DNA of 64,000 bases, from contig NC_087246.1 of NCBI RefSeq assembly GCF_037042905.1, positions 36,884,001 through 36,948,000 of the forward strand, in the 5' to 3' direction. Numbering within the stretch: the stretch's first letter is position 1; every line of letters starts with the position of its first letter. This document shows, one piece after another, positions 10,421 to 21,628 of the stretch. This stretch comes from Lytechinus pictus. Lineage: Eukaryota > Echinodermata > Echinoidea > Temnopleuroida > Toxopneustidae. The position numbers and the translations under genes are program-made. The notes beneath the pieces were generated by a model. It was not told where the DNA came from. It ran no database searches and saw only the letters and a program-made list of their open reading frames with translations.

Positions 10421-12900
10421 TGTTTAAGATTCATGTTCATGGGGGGCTCCATATTTTTCGAAAAGTACACAGGGGCACCAAAAATAGGTCGGGACCACGT
10501 GGTGCGAAATCCTGGATATGCGCCTGCCTTAATATCTCATCTTAATTATTTGTATAAAAAATCAAACTCAGATGAATTTTAAATTTCAGACATTAGTAGG
10601 GACTACCCCCTAGTCAAAGATTTGAAAAATCAGCTTTTGTCACGGTGGGGAAAAATGTGGGTGAATTCTTTTTCCCGTCCCAGCTAGCTAGAGCTAGGAG
10701 CCGCAGAAGCGGGAGGGGGCTTCTGGCTTCAGCCCCCCACTTTTTTCCAAAACCGTGTACTAAAACGTAAAAATTACCATATTGTGATTTTTTGCAAGCA
10801 TGGTCAGCTCCCCGCACTTTGAAAACCGTTTCGCGTCCCCCCTAAATTTTGATGCTTAATTCCGCCGCTAATGGGTCAAAGGTCATCTAGGGATCGAAGG
10901 TCATGATGTGAGGATCTTTTTTTATCCTTTCAACTCATTGCTCTCATTTCTTTACTTCTGCATTAGTTTGGAACTTTGGATCATGCACTCGTCAAATATA
11001 GGTAATCATGAATACGCGTAACCGGCAGGTCATATTTTCCCAAGGAAAATTTGACAAGCCATGAAAAAAAATGGTCCTACTTCTGTATGAACGACATATT
11101 CCCATTAAAACATATGCTGTATAACTTTTGAAGGGGGGGGGGGGCGGGCACACTTAGTGGCATAGGCCTATATTTACATTAAGAAAATATATTGACTATA
11201 ATATGGCTCTCAAGGGGGGGGGGGGGCGGCATAGGCCGGATGTGCCCTGCCCCCTGGATCCGCCACTGGTCGGATGAAGGGGTCAAAAGGTAAATTCATA
11301 TAAATTCAATTTATTTTTCATTCTTCAACATAATACAAATAATTACATGATAAATTAATTCAATTTAAATAAAAGCATGAACAAAATTCAACATTGAATC
11401 AATAATATACATATTCAATAAGTGATTCAAATATTAATTAACATGCATGTCAAATTTATAATCAATATAGTCATATATCATGAGAAGAATGGAGGGGTCC
11501 ACTGAAAAGCAAAGCTTGTAAAATGTGTACCCCTCAAAAAGTTAGGATAGAAAGAATATTGAAATATACGTAAAGGAATACATGAAGATAACGAAAGGGG
11601 CAAAAAAAATCTTATATACAGGATTGTGAAATTCAGAGACAAAAGACAAAGGTCAAAGATTATGAGATCGCGCTCATCATATCCTTTTTTGAAGTTTTTG
11701 TTCATGCAACTGAATTGTTCTCGGCATTTCGTTTATTTCTGCATCAATTGCACTCAGTTCAAATGACCCGGCCTCCACTAATATCAGGGGTGGCAATCCT
11801 GGGGGGGGGGGGGGGGGCGGGGGGCACAGTGCCTCCACTTTTTGAAGCCCTGAAAAAGTGCCCTTATTTTTTTACGTAAGAGAAATGCCTCCTCCCTCAC
11901 GAACGTGTGTGTCGATCCCTGTTTCACTTGAGGATATGTTTTAGGTGTGAGCAAGACAGCAAGTGCATGCCCCCTTGCCTTTCTGTAATTTGTGCCTTTT
12001 CTCGAATCAGTGTCGCTTTTTGACCCATGCAAGAAAAGTGCGCCCGGCCCTCACGAACATGTCCTGTGCTTTCATACCTGAGAACGACCCGGCCGGCCGT
12101 TTTATGGGCCCCCCTTTAATTGAAACAATTACAACAATATATTATAAGTTTTAGATGTTAATGACTACTTAATGAAGGAAATAACTTGTAAGAATAATCA
12201 TATATGTGCCTTAGTTTCATGAGTCATGTGAGTGGGTACGAGATCAGCAGTGGTGTATACAGATGGGGGCAAGGCTAATATGGGGGCTCATATTAATTGC
12301 CCCCCCCCCCCATTTTTAACGACCAAAAAAAGAGAAAATAAAATTAAAGGAAAGAGAGGAGGGTGAAATATGATATTATTTTCTGAATATTATAATCTAT
12401 CACAAAATTTGACAATTTATGCTCGCTTGCTTCGCTCGCAACGTGCTTGTTATCATTGGCATTCAATTTGCATCGACAGTTCAAGACGGATCGATCAGGA
12501 AGACCATGAAAACAGCCTATTTAATGGTTAGTCAATAACATTTCAATTGGAATTAAAGTTTCGTGCATCCTGCTTACTAAGTTACTCACTCTCTTGTTTC
12601 TATTAGAAATTGTTATCCGATGAACGTCACATTTCTTCATATTTCGTCTAATTTGGTCTTCTTATTGTCCCACATACTGAATATTGTGTAAGTGTTACTG
12701 TGTTGTTGGGATTCGAAGTGGCGCGACGCCGCGCCGCGCTGCGGAGGAGGTTTATGTTCGATTGGTCTCGTATCCATATTGGCGGAGCAAAAAAAGGGGA
12801 CAGAAAGAAAATAAAAAGAAGGGAAAAGAGAGGGAAAAAGGGGGAAACATAAGAGACGAAGATGATTGAAATGAAATAAGATGAGGGGAAGACTTGGAAA
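10421..12900. other. Repeat-rich non-coding stretch
   Basis: No gene supported. G or C runs at 11129, 11214, 11801 and 12301 are joined to a CCTGGATCCGCCACTGG-like phrase seen elsewhere in this half. An AT-rich stretch lies at 11290-11470. One decayed minus-strand CpG motif sits near 12421. Short open frames here have no recognisable domains. Confidence 0.5.
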
Positions 12901-12921
12901 TTTTTTTTTTAAATCTTTCAT

Positions 12922-14117
12922 GGGCCGATTGCACGAAAGGGTCTTTCCAAGCACTCTAGGCGACACCCCAATACTTACCCGTGCTAATAAACTGGGACTC
13001 CACTCACGCGCATTTGGGCTGCCCTAGCTTAGAACTAAGCAATATTATCTAGAAATTGTTACATTGTAGTCATTAAATATGTTCTATTAAATAAATTGAT
13101 AATGTTTAATCGGTACTCACCGGTTCTTTTGTTGCATTTTCAGACCATTTCTCACAATTCTTCGTAAATATTTGCGGCAAATTTTGTCGCCATAGACAGC
13201 TTAGCATCCATCTTTATTGATAAATGGAGCGCCCTTTACGATAGTTGTTAATGCCGCGGAGAAATCGTTAGGCATTTTGGCCTGTGTTCAAGGCGTTCTT
13301 TCTGTTTTATTTTTTATATTGAAGATTGTGCATTTGTTGAATAGCGCCGTCTACGTCAGGTATGAGATCGAGTGTATAAATACACTCTTCCAAAATAATT
13401 ATGATTCCGACCTGGCGCTGTTTAACTTCAATCTCTTTCACCTAAATTAGCGATGAATGCTAGCATTATAAAATATATATTATTAAGGTCTGACGAAAAG
13501 AATAACCAACCGATCAGCTGACGAGAACGCGAATCACGTGATCTTCATATCAGCTTCGATCGCGAGTCAGAAGAGAAGAGCAGCTGCCCAGAAAATCAGG
13601 AAAAAGCCGTGAAAATGTAAGTTCCCCTTCATTTCTTTCATTTTTTTTTGTTGCTAACGATGCATTTACACTATAAAATTATAATTTGAATAAGAGAAAG
13701 GAATATAGCTTGTACTTGTGATATAATATATAAATATTCTGTTCTCAGAGATTTCTAACCAAAAATACTACTGATGTCGCCTATGAGGTCCATACATGTA
13801 ATGTTGGACCTCATTGGTACTAGGAGTGTTTCCAAGGACCGTCTTTGGTGTCGCCCATCTTTTATGATATGCCATGTGAAACGCATTTCAAATGAATTAT
13901 CTGCAAATATATTTTATTTGTCCGTTAAAATAAACAAAATATTTGTTTATAAAATGATGTGATATCTCATGAAATTGTATAAAATTTGATTTAAAAGCAA
14001 GCTTACGAATTTTATTTGTTTATCATAAATTTCAGAAACACCCCGCTTATAGCACATCATAAAAGATGGGCGACACGAAAGACGGTCCTTGGAAAGACCC
14101 TTTCGTGCAATCGGCCC
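12922..14117. mobile_element. 1.2-kb element with 30-bp perfect terminal inverted repeats
   Basis: Starts GGGCCGATTGCACGAAAGGG (12922-12951 is the full 30 bp) and ends with the exact reverse complement at 14088-14117. No clear target duplication was found. A second, inner inverted pair (13832-13870 and 14051-14092; core GACCGTCTTT.GTGTCGCCC) abuts the right terminus. The middle carries promoter-like text (CACGTG, two CAGCTG) and a good splice donor near 13618 but no recognised protein. Confidence 0.65.
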
Positions 14118-14129
14118 CTGGTCTCTATT

Positions 14130-14640
14130 TATTATTTAATTATAAAATTTGCGCTTCGCCTTCGCGCTCACATTGCCTTTTAGATGATTTACATATTATC
14201 AAATTTTGAACTCAATATGCAAAACATATCGAACTTTGATTATTTTGTTTGATTTACAAATTGATTTTTAGAAAGTGCTGCCTCTAAAAATTTCTGTTTT
14301 ATGGTCTGAATATTAACATTTTCTGCTCGCGCTCGCAAAATTGAATTTGTCAGGTACCTATTATTTTTGTGTATTCAATAAAGTTTTCAAAATGTCCCTT
14401 TTTAGGTCTGATTGTCGAAACGTATCAGCTAGCGCTGCACGCTCGCATTTTGATTGGCGAGTTTTGTATGTCTCAATATTGATAATACAACAAACTACTT
14501 AAAATCCCCTTTTCATGACAGTTTATCAAAAATTTTGGGTCGCGATTTGCGCTCGCATTAATGGTTAAAATATATTAACTGATGGCTGATGCATCATATT
14601 TAGAATTACAAAAGTGCTTGGAATGTCCAGTTTTCAGGCC
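14130..14640 (-). repeat. Spaced CpG-motif array, reverse orientation (second block)
   Basis: Decayed minus-strand motif copies near 14150, 14325, 14430 and 14540, with monomer text matching the other arrays. The block is cut by the TTAA-flanked element that follows. Confidence 0.65.
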
Positions 14641-14697
14641 ATAATGTCATCAGATTTTGCGTCCTCATTAGCATTAATGAAACAGATATTCATTTAA

Positions 14698-15433
14698 CCC
14701 TATAGCACCTACAGATTTCTATGCATAATGGCAATTACTCACTGGAGGAAACAATAAAACTGGTAATAAGTAGGCATTGTTCCAAACAAATTGAAATAGT
14801 TTTTTATAAATTTGCTTTTGTTCATTACAAGTTATATTTATTTTGTAGCATAGGACCTGTTGAATAGAATGATACATGGCAAAGTTCAATCAGATGTACG
14901 AATATTGACCTTTGACAATCGTTTGCAGAGCGAGAAAAAAAACACAAAAGTTCGGGTTTCAGCCGCCCCAGTCCCACGCCTTCAAAAAAATGTAAAGACC
15001 ACTGACAGAATACTAAAGTTTTCGCCAAATCTTGGATCAAATATGTCAAAAATTAATTCGAACTCACATTTAGATGTCACTCTGTGTGATATCCAACGTT
15101 TTGATGAACATATAGCAACGCCGAGCTTCTTCGGCGAAGTAAGTGGTTTTCCGAGACATGGACGCAGCCATCTTTGCTGAGATCGACTGCGCAACAGTCT
15201 GGAACTTGCTACACACCGATGCATGTCAATCGGTTTTTCTCTATTATACTCAATAGGAGCATACACTTTTCTATGCAGATCTATATAGCAGCCAACCTAA
15301 ACGTTATGCACACGCAATATTACCACGGTAAATCATAGACATGAGATACTATAGCGCAAAGAAATACTGGCGGTTAAGGGCGGTTCAGTGTGTAATAGGA
15401 AGGGCGGTCTCGGGCGGTTCAGGTGCTAAAGGG
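14698..15433. mobile_element. piggyBac-like non-autonomous element, TTAA-flanked
   Basis: Flanked by TTAA on both sides (14694-14697 and 15434-15437). Termini are CCCTATAGCACCT on the left and CCCTTTAGCACCT (reversed) on the right. TTAA targets and CCCT-type ends are the signature of the piggyBac superfamily. At 736 bp and without a transposase frame it is a MITE. Overlapping open frames on both strands (14860-15266) show no domain. Confidence 0.65.
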
Positions 15434-15439
15434 TTAATA

Positions 15440-16600
15440 AATTAATTTGTCCCTTTTGTAAGTTTTGTTTCATCTCGTGCTTAGCAAGAGGAATAGGAAC
15501 TAGGAAGTCATTTTCATATGCATGTCCTAAGGTAGATGGGAATAACCGTCGTTTCTGGGGATTTCCTTAACAATTTCTGACATTTCACTATAATCCCCAT
15601 TTGGTGAGTGGAGCCAACGTAGTTCAGCGGAACAACCAAAATACAGAGACTGAAGCTTTTGGTCTAGTCCTAAGGATGTCCCGGTCCTATGTTCAAACTT
15701 AAAGTAATATATAATAATATAAAATATTAGCTCTTTATTAAGTGCGACCAATATCAACCTCACAATTTTCCTACAAAATGCTTGAAATATAGAGCTGAAA
15801 TTGACTCTTTTTTTTTCGGAATATCAAATAATTTAAGCATGCGCTTCGGCTCGCTTTGATTTTCATGATAAAAAATGTATTTAAAAAGCCTAAATTCTAG
15901 GTCTAAATATGAAACACGCGCGTGCATGTTTATTCAGATACTCAACTTGCTCTCTATTTAAATCATCCAGTTTCAGATCACAATATAAAAAATTTTCTGC
16001 TCGCACTTTGTGCTCACATTATTAATGTAGGACGATTCCCTATTACTCAATAGTTTCATGATTTACAAAACTTGAATAAATTGTCTCGTTCAGTAGGTCT
16101 AAATCTCGAAATTTTCCGCTCGCGCTTCGCGCTCGCATTCATTGTTTAGTTATATACCTATTGTGTTTAAGTTACAAAAGTGCTTAGCATTTCCATTCCT
16201 TAGGTAAAAATGTCAAAAAATTTCAGCATGGGCTTTGCTCGCATTATTTGATTTTAAAAATATGTAACGTCTTCATGCATGGCTAACTGCAAGCAGTCTT
16301 TAACAGGTACCTTTTCCATCAGTTTATTTCTGCTTTCGCTTCACGTTCGTAGTAATTATTCATTTGCATGACATCTTTTTCAGGATAACAAACATTGCCC
16401 AGAATGTTCAAAATTTTAGGAAAAAATACATAAGATTTCCAAAAAAATTTAGCTCACGCTTCGCGCTCGCATTATATAAATAAGGATTATGATATTATAT
16501 AGTTATGTTTATTCATAAGAATAAAGCTAAGAAGTGACTATTAGGACTACCCCTTCAAAGAAACGAAAAATCATCTTCGAGCGGCCGATCGGCGAAAATA
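15440..16600 (-). repeat. Spaced CpG-motif array, reverse orientation (third block)
   Basis: Minus-strand motif copies near 15840, 16000, 16120, 16230, 16330 and 16450; that at 16120 is near-consensus. The block ends in a CGGCCGATCGG / CCACCTATTGGCG stretch (16575-16640) that is the inverse of 3775-3835, marking the same module boundary as in the forward array. A separate dispersed repeat at 15530-15690 has an inverted relative at 25680-25810. Confidence 0.7.
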
Positions 16601-16662
16601 TGGCTGAAAAAAATTCCGGGCCCCACCTATTGGCGAAGGCTGGGTCTAATGCACTCAAGAGT

Positions 16663-17052
16663 AGCCAGGAGGCTCCTAGAGAGTAAAAATCATTTACTAA
16701 CATATGCTTACAGTTACTCTCCATGGAGCCAGTGATTCTATTGCATTTATCTACACATAGCGCCAAAAAACCTCAAACTTTCGCCCCCGAGATTTCTACT
16801 TTCCTTCTAAAAGATCTAGCCCTAAATCATGTAAATGGGATACAACTTCATTTCTGACATTTCTACGCTATCGATTTCATTTTTAAACAAGAATTCATTT
16901 AAAAAATGAGAAAAATATTATGAAAAGACGGGGGAGACTTGCCCTAATGTTTGCGCCGCCATCTTGTTTCTCATTGTTGATCGCTAACGTTATACGGACG
17001 CGGCGTCTGTAACGTTAGTAAATGATTTTTACTCTCTAGGAGCCTCCTGGCT
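16663..17052. mobile_element. 390-bp MITE with 39-bp perfect TIRs and 10-bp target duplication
   Basis: Starts AGCCAGGAGGCTCCTAGAGA and ends with its reverse complement, perfect for about 39 bp to ..TTTACTAAC. ACTCAAGAGT flanks it directly on both sides (16653-16662 and 17053-17062). The first 15 bases of each end are themselves nearly palindromic. No coding capacity. A 9-11-bp duplication fits Mutator-like elements (inference). Confidence 0.8.
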
Positions 17053-17062
17053 ACTCAAGAGT

Positions 17063-17543
17063 CCAATTTTAGGATTAATTTTGTTGTTGAAAAGCGACTT
17101 AAGTGTAGTTCTTTATGACGTCATTGAGTGTTATTTTGCACAATGCTGCACATCGCATTGCTTTCATCGTTGTTACGGTGTTGTATATTTCATGCATTTG
17201 TGCATGTGCACTAGTTAGACTGTTGAATACGATCTCATATTCAATGGCAAATTTTGTACAGGAGCTTATGGGAAATTGTCTGATTTTGGTCCTTTGTAGG
17301 GATACGCTCTGATACTGCATGGGCAATTGATGCAGACCAAAATACATGTTTTTAATGCATTGCTAAAATGCTCTATAAAGATGATAATGTCAAATAAAAT
17401 AGGTCTACTCAAAAATGACATTCCTGTTACAAATCCTTTTTTTATTGCAAATTGCATTCAGATAATTAGTCTAATAAAAATATTTTGTTGAATTGATCTT
17501 GCTGTGGACAGGTTTGCTGGAATAAAAACTGATCTTGAGCACC
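17063..17543 (+). other. Upstream region of the GFOD gene
   Basis: No coding signal. It probably contains the last part of a 5' UTR intron ending at 17511, followed by 32 bp of 5' UTR. No promoter was recognised, so the first exon may lie further upstream among the repeats. Confidence 0.4.
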
Positions 17544-19150
17544 ATGTTGGAAGGGGTTGGAGTTGTTGGGACAGGGTCCCTCACTAGCATTCTAATCAAC
17601 ACCTTACAGGCAGTTGGTATCAAGGTTAGTCACACTTTATTCAATAGTCAATAGATGATAGATTATTTGATTGATGACATAAACATTTTCAGCATAATGT
17701 GAGTCACTAGGTAGCTAGCTACAAATAAACTTTGGGCCAAAAAATGCAATAATTTTTTAAAATTATAAAATTGCTGTTCTACATGTATCTCCATAAATAT
17801 TGACAATGCAATGATTATAAGCTTTTATACGTTCATAAAAACAATTTTGGTGCTCTGAACATTACAAGATTATGTATAGTCTATTTTTCCTTAACATTTT
17901 TCAAATCAATTGCATGGTTGTAACATTTGTTATTTTTATCATAGACAGGATATAAATTGGATGCACCAAAAAGAAATGATCAAATATGTCTAGATGTATA
18001 TTACTAATGTATGTTGTTCTTGACCTTTTCTACATAAACATCATGGGTAAACATCTCTAATTTTTGCTCTTGTTTTTGTTAAAATCAGGTTGTTGCTCTT
18101 TGGGGTCCAACAGACCAAGAGGCCAAGGAGTTAGCCCGCCAGTACCGCATACCATTCCACACGAGCAAGGTGGATGAGGTTCTTCTGCACCAGGAGGTTG
18201 ACCTTGTCTGGGTGACCTGTCCTCCCCACCTCCACGGTGAGGTCGCATCGAAGGCACTTGGGATAGGGAAACACGTCCTGTGCGAACGACCTGCTGGATT
18301 GAAGCAAGCCGATGCCATGAAGATGGTGACAGCAGCTCGTTACTACCCATCACTTGTGTCCATCATGACGCATGGGTTGAGGTTCCTACCTGCATTTGTG
18401 AGAACAAAACGCATGATCCAGGAGGGCGAGATTGGTGAAGTGTTCCTCTGTGATGTGAAGCTCTCTTGCGGAAGTTTGCTGACAGATAAATTTAACTGGA
18501 TGTGTGACGAGAACATGGGTGGTGGATTGTTGAATATTATAGGGTCACATATAATTGATATTATCAGCTTCCTTGTTGGCCAGAGAGCATCAAAGGTTCG
18601 TGGCATGCTGAAGACCTTCATCAAACAGAACGAGCAGATCAACGGAATCCGGCACATCACGAGCGATGACTTCTGCACATTCCAGATGGAACTCTTTCGT
18701 GGAGCATGCGCCACGGTGACTTTGAATGGACACTTTCCAGGTCAGTTTAAGCAGGAGATTATGGTGATAGGTTCAGAAGGACGATTGCTCATCAAGGATG
18801 CAGACTTGTACGGGCAGACATCATCCCACACGAGGGAGACGTTGCTCATGGCCGATATCCAACATGTCCCTGAACGCCAGAAATACAGCATGGCTCCGAC
18901 GCCAGAGCTTCCCCTTCCATACTATAAGGGGCTCTTGAAACTCACAGATGCCCTCAAGGAATCTTTTGAGAGAAAGAAGGAAAGACTCAATTGGGATGGG
19001 GAGCCTGTAGCATTCGCTGCAACCTTTGAAGATGCCCTTTATGTACAGACAGTCATAGATGCGATAAGGAAATCAAACATTACAGGGAACTGGGAATCAG
19101 TGGAGACGTTGAACGAAGATAGGAATGGGAGGGGATTCTTCCTTTCATGA
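17544..19150 (+). CDS. GFOD: Glucose-fructose oxidoreductase domain-containing protein (GFOD1/GFOD2 homologue)
   Basis: Two coding exons, 17544-17624 and 18089-19150, joined in phase 0 by a GT-AG intron, give 380 aa, close to the 385-390 aa of vertebrate GFOD1/2. The N-terminus GVGVVGTGSLTSILI is a Rossmann NAD(P)-binding start. Conserved family blocks follow: DEVLLHQEVDLV (from about residue 56), RFLPAFVR, MGGGLLNIIGSHIIDI, GIRHITSDDFCTFQM, GQFKQEIMVIGSEGRLL and WDGEPVAFAATFEDALY. The canonical EKP of GFO/IDH/MocA enzymes is ERP here (residues 93-95), so catalysis is uncertain. A splice acceptor at 17510-17511 just before the ATG suggests a 5' non-coding exon upstream. Vertebrates have two paralogues; which one this corresponds to cannot be said. 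Confidence 0.93.
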
Positions 19151-19546
19151 GAATGGATATACGGCACCTGCCCATACATGTCACCCATATTATTTACCCA
19201 AAGTTAGACAAGTGTTGAAATGTAATAGAAACTGAAGGATATTTATTTTGATTGCCAGCTTATTCTTGCTCAGAGTTAAGCTTCTGAACTGAAGTTTAGA
19301 TACTGTTCAAACTATCTCATTGTATACTTTGTGCTATATGTATGTATAACAGGATTAACATATTTTGCTTGTATTTAAGGTCACAGAGATGCTATAAAAT
19401 CACTCAGATTTTGAAACTGTACATAATCACATAGATCTATAATACAATTACTGCACTTTTTTATTAACTATATCTTAATTAACATAAAACATTCTTTAGT
19501 CAACATTGGGATCGTCAAAGACTAAAGAATGATTTAGGTGAGGACA

Positions 19547-19552
19547 AATAAA
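19547..19552 (+). terminator. Candidate polyadenylation signal of GFOD
   Basis: AATAAA about 400 bp after the GFOD stop codon. Other A/T-rich variants occur further down, so the true 3' end is not certain. Confidence 0.35.
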
Positions 19553-20134
19553 ATTTTTTAATCCTTAGGGCATTACAAGGAAATCATATTGTGGAATCGA
19601 TTGCAAAATTTGATTTCTAATTTGCAATTGATTTATTATGGAATAATGATAGAATAATAATACATGTACACAGTCCTTGTATAGTGCATATCACATTAAG
19701 ACAATGTCCCTATGCAATTTCAAAGGGCTTGGATATTATTGCCCTGGCTTTAAGCCTTGTAGCATTTTTACAGCGTGCGAGCATTTCAAGGAGAGAATCT
19801 TGCTAGGTTCCCATTCACCTTAACCCCGTAGAGCAGTTTACACATTATAAATGTGTATTATCTGATGCAAGAAGCAGATCAACACTCAGTTGCAAATTTA
19901 CAAATGATTGTAAGCTTATTGAATTTTTTACCTAAAATTAACTGCCTGGTTTTATATGGTTGTCCTTAAGAGTAGCTTCCCAGATTTAGAATTTCACGAT
20001 TGAGATGTGTCATGAAGCTGCTTGGGTTCGAGCTAGATAAATATTTTTAAAATGCCAAAAATATACTGTCTTACTTTGCCAAATTACTTAAATTATTACT
20101 TACTGAAATTGAGGTTTTCGATTTGTTCACTTCG
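19553..20134. other. Intergenic or distal 3' UTR sequence
   Basis: AT-rich with no open frame of note and no repeat recognised. Confidence 0.4.
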
Positions 20135-20135
20135 T

Positions 20136-20402
20136 GGGGATGCTGTGGACTAGTGGTTGTGACTCGCGCCATTCAAACAGAGGGTCGTGGGTTCGAATCC
20201 TTGCCATGGTGTGTTTTCCTTCAGCAAGAAAGTTATCCACTCTGTTCTGCACTCAACTCAGGTGAGGTGGCAGGATTAATTCCTTGAATGCACAAAGCGC
20301 TGTTAAAAAACTGGCAGCTTGAGCTAAAGCCAGGGTAAACAAACATAGCAACGCTTTGTATCCTCTGGTAAAAAGCGCTATATAAATCAAGCTATTGTTA
20401 AT
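20136..20402 (+). repeat. tRNA-derived SINE, forward
   Basis: Begins with a tRNA-like head: an A-box-like GTGGACTAGTGG and a B box GGTTCGAATCC at 20190-20200. A tRNA-unrelated body follows and ends AAAGCGCTATATAAATCAAG. The same head and 3' end recur at 27916-28269 (reverse) and 33456-33720. It resembles sea-urchin SURF-type SINEs. The extended body and multiple copies argue against a functional tRNA gene. Confidence 0.75.
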
Positions 20403-21628
20403 TTCTTCCATGCAAAATTGTATCAAATACTAATGTTATGGCTGGTTAACCACCAGTCGACTAGTACTAGTCGACTATACCTAAAGCTAGTGTTTATACC
20501 ATTATTGTCAAACTAGGGGTTGTGATATTGAGAGACACTGGCAATTGACATTTGTATCATTGTATTGCAGACTTGCAGTGTTTTTTAACCACAAATTTGT
20601 ACAGAGTAATCAAAACTAAAATCATTCTCCGTTGTAGTTTCTCATAAAAACTTGAGAAACTTTGTTTTACACTTCCCTTGTCAATCCGTTTGATAAAAAA
20701 AACCCTGATATGCAGAAGTTTTATGAAATTTCTTCCTGAACTTTTAAGAATCAATTTTTGATAAGTGCAATGACAAAATTTTATATGGAAATAAATGCAG
20801 GGGGCTTGGAGTTTCTAGCATTAAATTTCATGTCATTCTCAATGTTTTATCATGAAAATTGTTCTAATTCTTAATTTTGTAGAAAGTATTACCGGTATTC
20901 ATTTTCATCGGAACTAATGCATGAAAATTACTATAGATGATAATTCAATTTCTTTGTCAACAGTCTCAACACACATTTCATTTTTAGATCTTAAATCAAT
21001 TATTTAGTCTGCAATATTGATTTTTATCTTTCAAATTATTTTGTATCTGTCTTTTTTAATTTTTCAGTCAATGGATATTTTTAAATATTTGATTTTTTAT
21101 ATTACAATTGTTTATTGTTCATACGTTTTCAAGTATTTCATACTTATAGTTTATTGTAAAAAGGGTTCTTAGTATTTTACTGTAAATTATTCCATACATT
21201 AACTTTTCATATACCTAGCTGTTTAGGGGCTATATAAGCCCCGGGCTGCTGTAAGATATATCTGTCAATATACAATACTGTACGGTATGCATTTTGCCAA
21301 AGTTACTTATTGTGAAAATTTGAGAAGTTTACAAACTACTCCTGTAAGTCCTATTTTTGTGAATTTGGTCGTAAAGAATAATCAGTCATTTGGAATTGTA
21401 TGAATATTTACACCCTGTTTGTAATCCAAGCATGATGCTCTCATTGCAATCAGTGTCTTCAGTTTTCATGGAGAAAAGATTATAATATACAGGCCCCAGA
21501 ATGCACTGTTCGTCATAGATGATTACTCTACCATATGAGGAAACACAGTTTATTACGTAAGTTTGTCATATCGGCCGGGGGGGGGGGGGGTACATAAAGT
21601 GATACGCTCAATTTTTACTATTGACTGC
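20403..21628. other. Intergenic, AT-rich
   Basis: No gene seen. Contains a G run of about 14 near 21577-21590. Confidence 0.4.

Noticed and set aside
12637..12966. Frames on both strands near a GCGCGACGCCGCGCCGC patch
   Set aside because: No domain; purine-rich low-complexity text at 12780-12860 explains their length.
14860..15266. Overlapping frames on both strands in the TTAA-flanked element
   Set aside because: No transposase motif or DDD/E-type pattern; likely chance frames in a MITE.
20136..20210. tRNA-like sequence with A and B boxes
   Set aside because: It is the head of a SINE with a family body and further copies at 27916 and 33456; no clean cloverleaf as a stand-alone gene.
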